This document shows positions 37,122-49,332 of a DNA stretch of 64,000 nucleotides, in pieces. The notes under the pieces were generated by a model. That model was not told where the DNA came from, made no database searches, and was given only the letters and a program-made list of their open reading frames with translations. Both the position numbers and the translations under genes were made by a program. Within the stretch, counting starts at the first letter, position 1; each line of letters begins with the position of its first letter. Source of the stretch: Gymnothorax reevesii (taxonomy: Eukaryota > Chordata > Actinopteri > Anguilliformes > Muraenidae); the NCBI GenBank assembly GCA_029721435.1, contig CM056576.1, forward strand, positions 113,440,666 to 113,504,665. The letters are read 5' to 3'.

Positions 37122-38686
37122 TCATCCCGACTTTTTATATAGTGACGCAAAACCAAGCGTCGACAGAGGTGCAGAGGTGTACAGTAACAAAGTAAATGTA
37201 CTTCGTTACAGTACTTAAGTAGGTTTTTTTAAGGATTTGTACTTGACTTGAGTTTTTTTTTTTTTTAAACTGGGATTTTTACTTTTACTCTACTGCATTT
37301 GAAAGATAAAGAGGATACTTTTACTTTATTACTTTGACACTGGCCACTTAGTTACTCATTACAAATTAAAATATGAATGTAATTCATCAATTAAGGATTA
37401 TCTGGAAGTGGCATGTTCGAGAAGAACAACTGTCCCCAGCAGCGCTTTGTGCAGATGTGTCCACCAGCAGACATGGAGCTGCAAATTTATGCATACAGTT
37501 ACAATATTCTATCACTAGATGGCCCACCCGGATCAGTTATTGAATATTCACAAGCATTCCGAGCTCGAACAAGGTTTGGAATATGGAAGTGTTGACTCCA
37601 ATCCCTGTTTTTCAGGAGTTGCCTGAATTAAACTCCTCAGCTAAGCCTGATGGGCAAACTGCTCAATATACTCGCCGATTGTATCTACCAGCAGTTCAAA
37701 AAAAATTCTCTCTTGCTACAGAAAAAAATTGTTGTCCTCTGTCGCAACCACTTTAGCTACAGTGAGCCAATGATATCCCAATTAGTAGTTTTTTCTGAAG
37801 CAAAAATTTAACGTGGTATTGATACTATGTAATTCTACAATCAATTATAGTCAATTATGGTGGTTTTTTTCAAACTGCCAGTAAAATCGAAGAAGTATTT
37901 GTGTGCAGGACTAGGAAAAGAGGTCACTTGGGTCATTTTATGAAAATTGGGATTTTCCAGCAAAATTAAAGAGTGATCCAAGTTTTTCATTTTGAGAAAA
38001 AAATGGGTGAATTTGTGCACAGCAAAGTGTAGTAAATTGACAGTACAGTAGTGCTGGGATGTAACTATAACTGGAATAATACTGAGATACCTAGTCAAAC
38101 TAAGAATGGAAAAAAAATCCCCAGAGACCCCTTTTCCTAGTCCTGCACACATATAAAGGGAAGCCAGTCTGTTTGTTTTTTGAAAACTGTATATTTCATT
38201 CGCCTGAAAATTGATTAAAGAGCACGAGGAGAGAACAATGCATGGTTGCTTTGCTTTTATCTATGCGTACTGTGAAAAATAATTTCTATTTGCACTTGCA
38301 CTTTGCACTTAAGTACATTTTTTCCCAGGATAATTTTGGTACTTAAGTACATTTACTGTGAGCCATCTTAAGACTTTCACTATTTTTTTTTTTTAACTAA
38401 GTAATTTTCTTATGGGTGACTTTAACTGAAAGTTACCTCGGTAAAAGTTATGGTACTTCTACTTTTAATTAGTTTTTTTCCCCAGTACTTTATATACCCC
38501 TGAGCATCGGTATGAGATGAAAACTGAGGCTTTTGGCATCCTTATTTGTTGCTCGGGGTGAGGGTCCGGGTCAAGGTTTAGTGGTTAGGGGGAAAGGTTC
38601 CTTTTAAACTGGCATCAGATAAGGACACCAAAAGCCTCCCTTTGTGCTTGGTCAGGTAGCGTCACTGTATGATGAGTCGGGATGAG
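37122..38686. mobile_element. Foldback element hosting a hAT insertion
   Basis: CATCCCGACT...ATAGTGACGC...ACCAAGC (37123-37158) is matched in inverse at 38648-38684. An inner inverted pair, GAGGCTTTTGGCATCCTTA (about 38526) with the complement of TAAGGACACCAAAAGCCTC (about 38620), shows a second level of folding. The left arm is cut by the hAT element at 37164-38502. Confidence 0.55.
37164..38502. mobile_element. hAT-like non-autonomous element
   Basis: The left end begins CAGAGGTG and is rich in AAGTACTT-type boxes (AGTAAATGTACTTCGTTACA). The right end is the complement of CAGGGGTATATAAAGTACTG. The flanks AGCGTCGA and AGCATCGG match at six of eight bases, fitting an aged 8-bp hAT target duplication. 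CAGAGGTG is doubled at the left end. No transposase is present. Confidence 0.65.
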
Positions 38687-38879
38687 ACTGGGCTTACGCA
38701 GCAAACTGGGTGAAGAATTCTGATGGCGGGTGTGTAACGACATTGGCAACTTGTTTGACTTGAGAACAAAAAGCTCAGTTTTTGTAGTAAACATTTTAAA
38801 TGCAGCGTAACGAAAATCTGTAATTCTGTCGATAATGTTGAAGACGCATTAGTTACGTGTCACTAAAGTTGGTCAGAGA

Positions 38880-39125
38880 AGTGTGTTTAGGGTCAATATC
38901 ATGTTGAAAATAAAATCCCTGACCAATCAGTCTCTTTCAAGATGCAATGCATGGCTCACAAGGATGTTGTATTAAATCTTTTGCTCCTATATTCTGTTGA
39001 TTTTTAAGAGATTACCAGCTCCTTTCGAGCAGACTGAACCCCAATCCATAATATTACTCCCTCCATGTTTTGCTGAAGGGGTTAAACGATCATTTTTGAA
39101 ACAAACTCAAACTTTACAGTGTACA
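38880..39125 (-). pseudogene. Tc1-like transposase relic
   Basis: On the minus strand, a degraded HGG-SIMVWG-like block (KTWRE-YYGLGF) is followed about 50 codons later by FYFQHDIDPKHT, the Tc1 block containing the second catalytic Asp. Several stops interrupt it. Ends are not visible. It belongs to the same broad group as the element at 23495-24657 but is much older. Confidence 0.6.
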
Positions 39126-40234
39126 TAAGTTCTGCGTTTGGATGTGAAAATTTTGAAAGAGAAAAATTGAGAAGAACTCAGGCTCTGCGAGAATCAAAAA
39201 ATTAGATTTGTAACACCTGTCAATTGTTATAAAAATTGATGCTTTTTGTTTATTACCCATATCTTTACCTTAATGTACTTGTGGGAATGATTTTTTTTGT
39301 TCTCATTGCCTTCAATAGCATTTTTCAATACATTTTCACCAAAAATGGCAGAGAAGTGATATATTAGACAATTTTTTGACAATTGTGGTGGTGTATTATA
39401 AACACAGCACACTACTGTAATTTCATGTAGAGGCTTGTTTCTTTATCCCATATAGCAGGCGCAAATAGAAACAGATTATGTCAAGTAACCCATGCAAGCT
39501 AAATGCTGCTTTTGGATTTCTGGAGAATCTGACAACCCATGCAATTTGTACAGAGTACACAAGCCATTACTAAAGTAATTGTGTTTTATTTCTTTTCAGT
39601 ATTATTGACGAGCTAAGAAAGGCATTAAAAAAGAACATAGTATATACTGTATGATTTCTGTATTTGTGTACATGTCGGCCAAAAAGAACATCCCCGTGCA
39701 GAATAAAAATTCTGTTGGCATGATAATCTCACAAAAAAAGCCAGTTATACTTTGAATATCATGTACTCTCTACTCTTTTGTTCCCCCTAATTAAAGGGAT
39801 ATTTGGCAAAAATAAAGTATTGGTTGAATTTGCCTATATTTGAATTTGGAAAAAATATCATTCTCACTTGTGATTACTTGATAAGGAGGATGCCAGGGCA
39901 AGGAGTGGAAAGGAGGACCCAGTTGCTGGGACGAGGAGCTTATTAAATAAAGAGTGAAGGGGTAACTAAACAATACAATACCTTGGGAGACAATAAAGGG
40001 GAATGATCTAAACACAATGGAGGAATCCAGACAAAGGCCACCTGCCCAAATGAGGGAAAACTGAAGTTAAATAATCTCAGGTACTTAATAACAAAAGGAA
40101 ATACAGGAGCTGATAATCAAAAATGAAGGAAGCAGATAATTGAATAATTAGAGCAGGCCAGGTTGTCAGGGGAAAGGAAAGCAACAAGGGAGGGGCATTG
40201 CGTTCCTATAGCACGACGCCATCACTTAGGGCTC
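39126..40234. other. Unassigned AT-rich DNA
   Basis: Nothing supported as a gene or element. Confidence 0.55.
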
Positions 40235-40472
40235 AATCTTACGCCTGAGTCACTAAACCCGTTATTTTGGGATTTAGCATTGCGTAAAAGGCGTTCCCCC
40301 GCCAAAGTTGCTATCTTGCACACCTGCCTATACAGGGAAACACCAGTGCTACCAGTTATATTACGCATAAGCGTGGTTTGGGCGTTACGCCAGTTAAACC
40401 AGTCAGTGTACCAGGTGCCATTGCATGTAGGAGCAGGCTGCGCTATCCCAAATCCTCAAACCGAAACCCATG

Positions 40473-40568
40473 TTGGAGAGAGGAAGGTCGCCACGTTTCT
40501 CCGTTGACGAAGTTAAATTGCTTGTGCATGAGGTCAAATCCAGACAGAGGAGGATCTGTTTTTGTTAA
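40473..40568 (+). pseudogene. Myb/SANT-like DNA-binding fragment, left arm
   Basis: The frame RGRSPRFSVDEVKLLVHEVK resembles the first helices of the Myb/SANT-like domain of Harbinger-associated DNA-binding proteins. Here the Met codon present in the other arm is TTG, and a TAA follows ICFC. Only about 31 codons are open. It cannot be a full domain. Confidence 0.5.
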
Positions 40569-40800
40569 GTTAATCAACAATTGTATTATTATTATTATTG
40601 TTGTTATTATTATTATTTGCATTCGACATATTGTTTAATGTTTGGTATGTACAAGTAATAAAAAAAAAAATCAAGCGTACGCCTTTTGTGATGGAAACTT
40701 CAAAAAAGGAAAAAAGAAATGCGTTTCTCCATGCACTTCCAACTCCCTCTCCCTTCTGAAATGAAGCATAGAACAAAATCCCATTTTAGAAAAATAAAAT

Positions 40801-41070
40801 TAGGTCTATGCACTGGCACTCGGCGACATAACTTTTCCAGCAAGAGCGGCATTTCAGAACTCTTCAGCGAATGAAGGTAATTCTGGTGATAAGTAGGCTA
40901 CCTGGTTTCGTCCGTTTACATTTTCCAATCGGAGAGCTGTCTGTTTTTTACTGCAAGTTGCGTGACCGTGGTGAAAAAACACCTACTTGTCGCCGAAATT
41001 ATAGAGTTCTGAAATGCAGCTCTCGCTGGAAAAAATAATTACCGTTGCTGAGTGCTAGTGCATAGACCTA
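40801..41070. mobile_element. MITE in the left arm
   Basis: TAGGTCTATGCACTGGCACT at the left is matched in inverse by AGTGCTAGTGCATAGACCTA at the right. The inner CATTTCAGAACTC and TTTTCCAGC boxes are also inverted. It is a 270-bp near-palindrome with TA at both outer ends. Confidence 0.75.
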
Positions 41071-41885
41071 TCTATGACTAAATTATTTTTATGTGGAGAA
41101 TGTAGCCCATTATTTTGTCGCTGTTAGATCGCATGGGGGAGAGAAGTCGTGTCTTCAATTGCCTCTTGAATATTCTTGAATAGGAAAACGTGTTAATAAA
41201 GAAACACCATCTAGAATTAGTCTAATTGTAGTCAATAAAGGGATGGATATTTTCCATGTCTAGCGCCTGCCCTGATATTATGTATAATATATAGGCCTAT
41301 CATTAATATATATTATATAAAATAATTATATACTATTATAAAAGCAGAAAAAAATGATTGATACAAAATACAAACAATATTGACTTACCTGAAAGGCCCA
41401 GGTATCTGGTGTGCTGGCAGTACAGGCGTTCAGGGCGATTTAGTACTATCTCTGCCGTTTTCTCAGGGGTTCAGCGGAGGCTAAAGCAAGGTGGCTTTTT
41501 ATAGGCGAGTTAATTCGGGAAGTGGAGCCGCATGTGTACGTCCACATGTACCCAAGTGGACGCGCAATGAAGCCGCCTGGGCGCGCTTTTGTAAAAGCCC
41601 AAATGGTTAGCGGGTGGTTTGAAGACCCGCTGCCCAACCTGTTGCCGCTACCCGTGAATTATGCATTTAGCAGCTTGCACTATCCCTAAACGGTATCTTG
41701 CGGCCACACGATGTGCTAGACATTATGCTGAATCCTTTATTGGAGCCTGGAGGGGTGCCCGTGGGCGTGTTTTTGCGCTTTCCATACAATTGCTATCTTG
41801 ACCACTCAGGTTTGGGAAAGCGTGGTAGCGGGTCCTCAAACCACTGCTACCCATTTGGCACTTGAAGACAAGGCAGATGTCTTCA

Positions 41886-42168
41886 GATCTATGCACTGGC
41901 ACTCAACGACGTAACTTTTTTCCAGCGACAGCGGCATTTTAGAACTCTTTTACGAATGAAGGTAATTTCGGCTACAAGTACGCACATCTGTTTTTGCAGC
42001 TAGGTCACGCAACTTGCAGTAAAAAACAGACGGCTGTCCGATTGGAAAATGTAAACGGACGAAACCAAGTACTTGTCACCAGAATTACCTTCATTCGCTG
42101 AAGAGTTCTGAAATGCCGCTCTCGCTGGAAAAAAAAGTGACGTCGGTGGGTGCCAGTGCATAGACCTA
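41886..42168. mobile_element. MITE in the right arm
   Basis: Same family as 40801-41070. Its ends are GATCTATGCACTGGCACTCA and the inverse TGCCAGTGCATAGACCTAA. It contains the same AAGGTAATT and CATTTCAGAACTC boxes in opposite orientation to the left-arm copy, and its inner end marks the end of arm similarity. Confidence 0.75.
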
Positions 42169-42374
42169 ATTTTATTTTTCTAAAATGGAATTTTGTTCTA
42201 TGCTTCGTTTCAGACGGGAGAGGGAGTTGGAAGTGCATGGCGAAACGCATTTTTTACTTTTTCTTCTTTTTTTTAAAGTTTCCATCACAAAAGGGGTAGG
42301 CTTTTTGTTGTTGTTGTTGTTGTTGTTATTTTTTTAATTACATACCAAACATTAAACAATAGCCTATGTCAATA

Positions 42375-42509
42375 TCAAATAATAATAATAAGATAATACA
42401 ATTCATGCTTAACTAAACAAAAGCAGATCCTCCCGTGTCTGGATTTGACTTCATGCACGAGCAATTTAGCTTCGTCCTCGGAGAACCGTGGCGACCTTCC
42501 TCTCGCCAT
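42375..42509 (-). pseudogene. Myb/SANT-like DNA-binding fragment, right arm
   Basis: MARGRSPRFSEDEAKLLVHE starts with a proper Met codon and continues through VKSRHGRI to a stop 44 codons on, reading into the microsatellite. It is the better of two copies of the same N-terminal domain. The rest of the Myb/SANT domain, two more helices, is missing or lies beyond a lost splice site. Function is therefore unlikely. Confidence 0.5.
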
Positions 42510-42751
42510 CACGGGTTTTGGTTTGAGGATTTGGGATAGCGCAGCCTGCTCCAAAAGGCAGTGGCACCTGGCGCATTGATTGATTTACCTGGCGTAACAC
42601 CCAAACCGCGCCTATGCATAATATAACGGGTAGCGCAGGTGTTTTAGGGATGTAGACAGGTGTGCAAGAACACCTCTTACGCAATGCTAAATCCCCAAAT
42701 AACGGGTTTAGGGACTCTGGCGTAAGATAGGTTAGTGGCCAATCCCAAACC

Positions 42752-43143
42752 GGTCCCCATCCACTCGCCCTGTCCACTCCCCCTCCGTTTGCGGGTTCCC
42801 GCGGAGGGTCTGCCTCATTGAGTGCCATCCCACACCAATGAGCGCGGAGTTTAAGGGGCTCATTAAGCCCTCGCAGCGAGTCTACAACGATGCAAGCTTC
42901 AAACCACCCTCCTTTCAATTGTAGTACTTTGTCAGGGACGGAAGAAATACTGCATATCAACAAATGTCAGTTCCATACGGCTATTTCAGAAGAATACGTA
43001 AAACATTACCTCATCTCAAATGGACATTTGATTGACTATTTCATGAGCAAATCATGGAGCTAAAGGTTACATTGTATTTTGAAATGTATGTGCAGATGTG
43101 CACACGAGAAAACACTGAGGGAGTAGTTTTATTTATTTAACTA
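42752..43143 (+). repeat. 390-bp direct repeat, copy 1
   Basis: It matches 45517-45905 at very roughly 85 percent by eye, from CACTCGCCC-TG-CACTCCCC through TTCCCGCGGAGGGTC, AAACCACCCTCCTTTC and ACATTTGATTG to GAGTAGTTTTATTTATT. No inverted ends are seen. A short frame in it is broken by stops. Confidence 0.7.
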
Positions 43144-43165
43144 GAAAAGCAATCAGAGAGCGCAG

Positions 43166-43440
43166 ACCTCCGCCAGGGAGCAGCAAAGCCCAAAAGCATG
43201 GCGATTGGAACTCCGGCCCATTGGAAAGGCTTGAAATCTTGAACTTTGGCGTATATCTCAGCAGTACTTTGGCCTAGATATGCCAAAATTTAATCACCTG
43301 TTCCTTGACTTAATACCCACCTTCTCTGAAAATTTCATCAAAATCTGGCCATAAGTTTTTGAGTTATTTTGGAAACCAACAGACAAACAAACAAACAAAC
43401 AAACAAACCCAGGCAAAAACAAAACCTCCTTGGCGTAGGT
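43166..43440. mobile_element. Short repeat with inverted ends and (CAAA)n
   Basis: ACCTCCGCCAGGGAG at the left is nearly complementary to CTCCTTGGCGTAGGT at the right (13 of 15). A (CAAA)n tract precedes the right end (about 43380-43407). The text is of a kind very common in fish genomes. No protein is encoded. Confidence 0.55.
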
Positions 43441-45516
43441 TTCTGAAAACAGAAAATATAACTTGAATGGGACCTTCAGGGTTTAAAGCATGCCAATTCA
43501 GCGACTCTGCTACACAGAACAACGTACACCACGGGATTACAAGGGAATGGGACATACAAAATAAAAATGGAAAACGCCTTGAAAGTGTAGGTACATTAAA
43601 CCCCAAACCAATTAAAGGCAGAGTAGGCAACTTTGCATGAATCAGAAAATAATATGGCTGTTTAATGTCACCAGTAGAAGAAGAAGAAGAAGAAAAAAAA
43701 GCCTGCTAATTTGAGTCATCGCTCCAGAGCCACTCCCTCAAGAGATGCAAAGGCGCACCCATAGACTGTGTAAAAACATGGACGGAGCATCCGGATATAA
43801 AATGTGAAACCAATGCGAAAATCTCGTAAAATTGCATTCTATTTATGCCTACGGATGGCGACGTCAGTAGTTGCAGAAAGACGTTTAATGCTATAGAAGT
43901 CTAAGAAAATGCCCCTACTTTTCAACCTGATTTATTATTTCAATAATGATTTTCCACAGTATTTTATGGTACTAATCGAAAGTTTCAAGTCTTTTTCGAT
44001 ATATCATGATGTTAATTTTTGTAAATTATGGTCCCAAAACGACAAGAATAAAGGATAAAACATGTTTTAGGGGCGTGGCTATCCTCTGGACCTCGTTAGT
44101 CACCTTCAGATCCATACATAGATCACCCCGCGCTCCTCCCTAGATCTTATATTCACGCTCTTGTCCAATAGGCATCACATCCGGTTTCAAAATTACAAAA
44201 TAGCCCTGCTCAAATTTCCAAAATCAACCCTCTCCAGCCCAATTTATTATTTTGAGATATGAAAAATATTTCATTCATGGAGAAAAGTTCTTATACACTA
44301 GTGGCTGCAGGGGGAACTAACGTTGTATTTTTGCAATACTGAGCTGGAAGGGTTACTTTATCAAACCATTTCCCATGTGGTCTTTATATTTTATAGTCGG
44401 TCATCAATTGATTTATTGTTGCAAATTTGCAACATGAGCCTGGAGAGGGTTAAGGCTTCCTAAATGGTATGCTGAAACCAGAGGGTGATGTCATGGTTGC
44501 TTCGTACATCTTTTTGTCCAATCTATGGCCGCACCGCGTAGGCTACTTTCTGCCCTTAAAATGAAGAGAACGTGGGAGTGTCACCCAGCTCATCATTTGT
44601 TGATATTGCAATGCAAACCTTATCCAACCTCTTGTTGTATCGTTCACATACCAGAAAAAAATAACGACTGACGATACATGTAGCCTATTCCTCGCTAGCT
44701 CACGACTTAAGTTCCTCCTTTGTTCAACTACGACAAAGTCGCGATGGCCCACTTTCATAGGTTTCAGGGGATCTCTGCTCAGCCAAGGTATGTCCTCCAC
44801 CATGAGCTGCTTGAGGGGCGCGCAATGTATGAAGCTCATGTGAAACCAGCCTGTAAAATGCCTCAGGAAGCCACTCATGTCGCGCTGCTGTCATATGACC
44901 TACATTACACGAGTCGGCCGCAACTAACGAAGCGCACTTTTTCACCCTCGGTTCCCCCGCACTTCTGCTGCCGCAAATTTCATCCAACCTCCACTCCAGC
45001 ATCCACCAGCAGACTCCGATTATCCATTCCAGTGGCGGGTAAGATCTCAACCGCTACCTCCAGCTTCTCTCTGCTCACTCGGGCATATGCTTGCAGGAAA
45101 TGACCGGATCAGAGTCTGGACGCTACTGCAATAATCTGTTCATACATTTCATTGCATCATCAAATATATTTCAATGCTTCGGTTGTCTGAAATAATTAAA
45201 ATAATGTTTTTTTTGCACTTAATATTTAGATTGTCTTCTGCGGTAAGGTTTAAGGACTTTCATATTCAATAGTTTTCATTTCTGAAGTGCTGAATGAAAG
45301 AAATCGATTGAGTAGGCCTAGGCCTATATGATAAAATGGTACAAAACAACGATTTTCTCCTGTTTGTTTGTCAGGCTTATTCCGACGATCAGCCTACACA
45401 TGCTGATCCAAGTATTAAAGCTCGCTTTATTTTTTCCACCATAATTCCCACGTTCATAATTGTACATGCATTCATAATATCTGCCTGCTTGATAATGAGG
45501 CCGACTTTGCTGGGTT
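43441..45516. other. Unassigned DNA between two direct repeats
   Basis: It contains a (GAA)n run at about 43677-43695. AAAGGCAGAGTAGGCAACTT at about 43613 resembles the start of a DNA transposon, without a right end. A 127-codon frame at 44720-45103 has overlapping open frames on the other strand and no recognised domain. Confidence 0.45.
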
Positions 45517-45905
45517 TTCATCACTCGCCCTCTGCACTCCCCCTCCGTTTGCGCGTTCCCGCGGAGGGTCCGCCACATTGAGTGTCACCCAAACCAATTA
45601 GCGCAGAGTGTTAGTGGTTCATTAAATCCCCGCTGCGAATCTACAACGGTGCAAGCTTTTAAACCACCCTCCTTTCGGGTGCAGCACTTATTTTGTGTCA
45701 GGGGTGAGAAACGCTACCTATCTACAAATGTGTGTTCCATGCGGCTATTTCCGAAAAATAAGTAAAACATTACCTAATCTCAAACGGACATTTGATTGCC
45801 TATTTCATGCGCATATCACGGAAGTAAAGGTTACGTTGTATTTTGGAATGTACGTGCAGATGTGGACCCGAGAAAACACTGAGTGAGTAGTTTTATTTAT
45901 TGAAT
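45517..45905 (+). repeat. 390-bp direct repeat, copy 2
   Basis: This is the same sequence as 42752-43143, in the same orientation and 2.76 kb downstream. A 63-codon frame is open here (45695-45886) but broken in copy 1, so it is not a conserved gene. Confidence 0.7.
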
Positions 45906-46189
45906 TAATAACTGATCTTTTCACAATGTGCCATTTTATGCTCAAACGCTTTCATCTTTGTCAAAGGTGTGTATTCAATTTTTTAATATCAATTTTATTT
46001 AATTACATTACCCTCTCAAAAATATTTCGGTAAGGCATGTAAAATTAGGGAACTGGACCATCGTATACAATGCAACACACCTATCCGTAGGCATGGTGAT
46101 GATTACCTCCGCTTCCCGTTGGATTAAGGGTTAGGGCATCCCAAGGTTTATACACATTTTTAAACCCTCCCCCCTCCATAGCAGTGGAA

Positions 46190-46420
46190 GAAAATGTGTT
46201 CCTGCTAGACCATGACCCAAAACATTGTCCATGTCCTGCAAGGACAGTCTGTAAGTGGTCAGCTCAGTTGCATGATTTATACCCCATGGAACTGTTATTG
46301 GGTCCCCTGGACAATTAATTTAATGAGGCGCATCCATCTTCAAATACACACCTTTGGGAAATATTGCAGTCCATGTGGCAATCTATTGAGAGTGATACCT
46401 CAGTAAAATTCAAATCCTGA
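46190..46420 (+). pseudogene. Tc1-like transposase relic
   Basis: LDHDPKHC (second catalytic Asp block) is followed, with frameshifts, by LHDLYPMELLLGPLDN, a decayed SPDLNPIELLWD block, and then HLWEILQSMWQSI. The order and spacing fit the C-terminal half of a Tc1 transposase. No terminal repeats were found. Confidence 0.6.
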
Positions 46421-47339
46421 AAGTCAATAACTGAAGAGCCCAGTGCTAAAAGTACTGAAGGCACATTTACATACACCTTTAGATAACGATGGGGAAATGT
46501 TTTATATAGTTATCTAAGTTCACTGCCTCAATTTTCTCAAAACAGACGTTTTTAGATGAATGTACTTTTAGTACTGGAGTCTTCAATTTGAAAATGGTGA
46601 TATCGTGAATACTTAAATATGAAATCACTGAAACAGGAAAGTATAACACTGTTATTTATCATTTGAAAACTATTTTTGCTCCCAAATACTTAAATAATAG
46701 ACCTACAAACTCATTTTGGTGTTTCGTGGACAGTTTTAATGCCTGAATAAGATTTTAAAGGTACTGCTATTTGCCTTCTGCATTTACTTTCAAGCACAAG
46801 ATCAGGATGGAGTCTTCATTTATGCAGTCATAACTGATACTTAGGAGGAACATTTTAAGGAATCAAGAGATCATTTAACATTTAAATGTGGCCTGAGCCC
46901 TCCAGGGCACTAGGGGTCACTAAATTAGTTTATGAGTTTGGAAATGATCCTAATCAAGCACAATCACCTTCACAGTCCCAAGATCTCAAACTGGCAACTC
47001 AGGATTTTGAAACGTGCGACAGTGCAGTTTGTCACTGTCATCAAAACACCAAATGAGTGAATATCTTATAAAAAAAAAGGTGCCACATCCCTCCAGTAAA
47101 ATGATTCACTTGTAGACTCTATGGAAAGGTGTATTGCTGTTTATCTGGCAGCATGTGGTGGGCCAGCACCAAAGACTATTTTAACAATTTTTCCACGAGT
47201 ACATGATATATATGAATAATCATGAAAAGCAATCTATGTCTTATAGCAAAAGTTGATTTCATTGTTTCAGAAAACCATGGCAGATCAAAGCCAAAAGTGC
47301 TCTATTGGTGCTTTAAGTCTGAAGTACTAAGCAGTCAAT
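46421..47339. other. Unassigned DNA
   Basis: Nothing supported. Confidence 0.5.
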
Positions 47340-47369
47340 GAAAAGATAATCAAAATCAGAGGCACAACG

Positions 47370-49171
47370 AGACAAACTGATGGTATCTGCTCAGAGATGC
47401 TGAAATACAGCAGCCCAAAACTACACAAGGCCATCCTCAAACTCTTCAATTTGGCACTAAATACTGGGTGTTTCCCTGAAATCTGAAACCAAGGCCTAAT
47501 CACCCCCATATTGAAAAGTGGAGACAAATTCGACCCAAATAATTACCGAGGCATCTGTGTGAACAGTAATCTGGGGAAGGTTTTCTGTAGTATAATTATT
47601 GCCCGGATACTGGCCTTCCTTAAGGAGCTTGATGTCTTGAGTAAAAGTCAGACTGGCTTTTTACCAAATTGTTGCACCTCTGATCATATTTACACCCTAC
47701 ACACACTCAAAAACAAGCATGTCCATCAAACAAACAAAGGAAAAAATTTTTGCTTGTTTTGTCGATTTTAAAAAAGCCTTTGATTCAATTTGGCATGACG
47801 GACTATTTCTTAAAATTTTACAAAGTGGTGTCGGGGGTAAAGTCTGTGTCATCATAAAATCGATGTACTCAGAGAATAAGTGCAGTATCACAATAGGAGC
47901 GAAAAGAACAGAATTCTTCACTCAGGGGCGTGGAGTGAGACAGGGCTGCAGTCTGAGCCCAACACTCTTCAACATTTATATCAACAAATTGGCCTCAGTT
48001 GTAACAGTCTGCAGCCCCTGGACTCACTCTTCACGATAAAGACATTAAATTCTTGCTCTATGCAGATGATCTGGTTCTGCTGTCGCCCACAGAACAGGGT
48101 TTGCAGCGGAGCCTGTCCTGTCTGGAGCAATTCTGTCCAACCTGGGCAGTGACAGTGAACCTGAAAAAACCAAAATCATGGTCTTCCAGAAAAAAATCAA
48201 GATTTCAGGGACACAGGTACCACTTCACCCACGGAGCAGACACTCTGGAGCACAGCACCAGCTACCCTTACCTGGGGCTGCAGGTCAGTGCTTCAGGGAG
48301 ATTCGACATGGCAATAAATGCATTAAGGGACAAAGCACGCAGAGCATTCTATGCAATTAAAAAAACTATCTCCAGATTCAACCCCCCAATCAAGATCTGG
48401 GGAAAAATATTCGCCCACATCATTCAACCCATTCTCTTTAATGGGAGCGAAATATGGGGCCCTCCATTACACCAAAAAAATAAAAACTGGGATCAAGTTG
48501 AAACAGAAATGTTCCACTTAGAATTCTGTAAAAGTGTATTACATTTCCACAGAAATGCCCCAAATAATGCCTGCAGGGCGGAGTTAGGCCGCTTCCCTCT
48601 CCGGCTGACAATTGAAAAAAGAGCCCTCAAATTCTGGATCCATCTGAGGCAGGCCGACCCAGACTGCTACCACCACAAAGCTCTTAAGAGCAACCAAACC
48701 CACCCAGTGAGTGACCCACTTGAACAATTCTCCATCAAAAAACCTTTTTTTGACAAAAAAGAAAACTATCCACCTATAATATTTAAAACATTTGAAAAGA
48801 TCAATAAAAATCAATACGTTACCAATTGGCAAGAGGAAATTAAACTAAATAACAAATTAGACATCTATTGTTCTCTAGAACAAGATCACTCACTGTCAGA
48901 GTGCTTAACTAGAGTCAAGAACCCCAAACAAAGATGGCCATTAATAATGTACAGACTCAGTGACCACAGCCTCGCTATAGAAACAGGGAGACACAGAAAG
49001 ACCTGGCTGCCGAGAGAGCAGAGGCTGTGTGCTCACTGCGCCCGGGCAGAGGTCAAAAAAGAGGCCCACTTACTTTCCCGCCCTAAATATGAACCAATCA
49101 GAGATCCATACTTTCCCAAATTCACTGCCCAGATAAAAAAATTTCCAAATCAACCCATTCCAAATAAATAA
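47370..49171 (+). pseudogene. LINE reverse transcriptase, frameshifted
   Basis: Blocks in order: DGICSEMLKYSSPKLHKAIL, LITPILKSGDKFDPNNYRGI, LSKSQTGFLPN, FACFVDFKKAFDSIWHDGLF (first catalytic Asp), RGVRQGCSLSPTLFNIYIN, LLYADDLVLLSP (YADD active site), YLGLQVSASGRF and a C-terminal part with LCAHCARAEVKKEAHLLSRP, a Cys/His cluster typical of LINE C-termini. The frame changes near 47720 and 48040, and a TGA replaces a Trp codon before the LITPI block. The final 372 codons (48053-49171) are open. The endonuclease is absent. Confidence 0.85.
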
Positions 49172-49332
49172 AAAAATTATTTTGGGCGAAGAACATCACA
49201 CAATAGTGGTAGCAGCGCAATTTGTCTCTGCCTGCCACACACAAAGAGAGGGTGTGGGCTAAATCACAGCCTATTATACTGCTCTTATTGGGTTCATTTT
49301 GTCCCATACATGTTCAATTTTAATACAAAATC

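Larger units (their letters stand above)
40235..42728. mobile_element. 2.5-kb element with about 830-bp inverted arms
   Basis: The left arm (40237-41070) and right arm (41886-42728) are inverted copies: TCTTACGCC...GTC...CTAAACCCGTTATTT, the GGATTTAGCATTGCGTAA box, AGCAGGCTGCGCTATCCCAA, a Myb-like mini-ORF, an ATT or GTT microsatellite, GTTTAATGTTTGGTATGTA and a MITE, in that order. Similarity stops exactly at the inner MITE ends. The middle (41071-41885) has its own inverted pair at about 41595-41638 and 41828-41868. A Harbinger-type origin is suggested by the Myb/SANT-like frames, but no transposase is seen. Confidence 0.7.

Noticed and set aside
44720..45103. 127-codon frame and overlapping minus-strand frames of 108 and 111 codons.
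   Set aside because: Several frames are open at once in a locally GC-richer stretch, which points to few stops by composition rather than coding.
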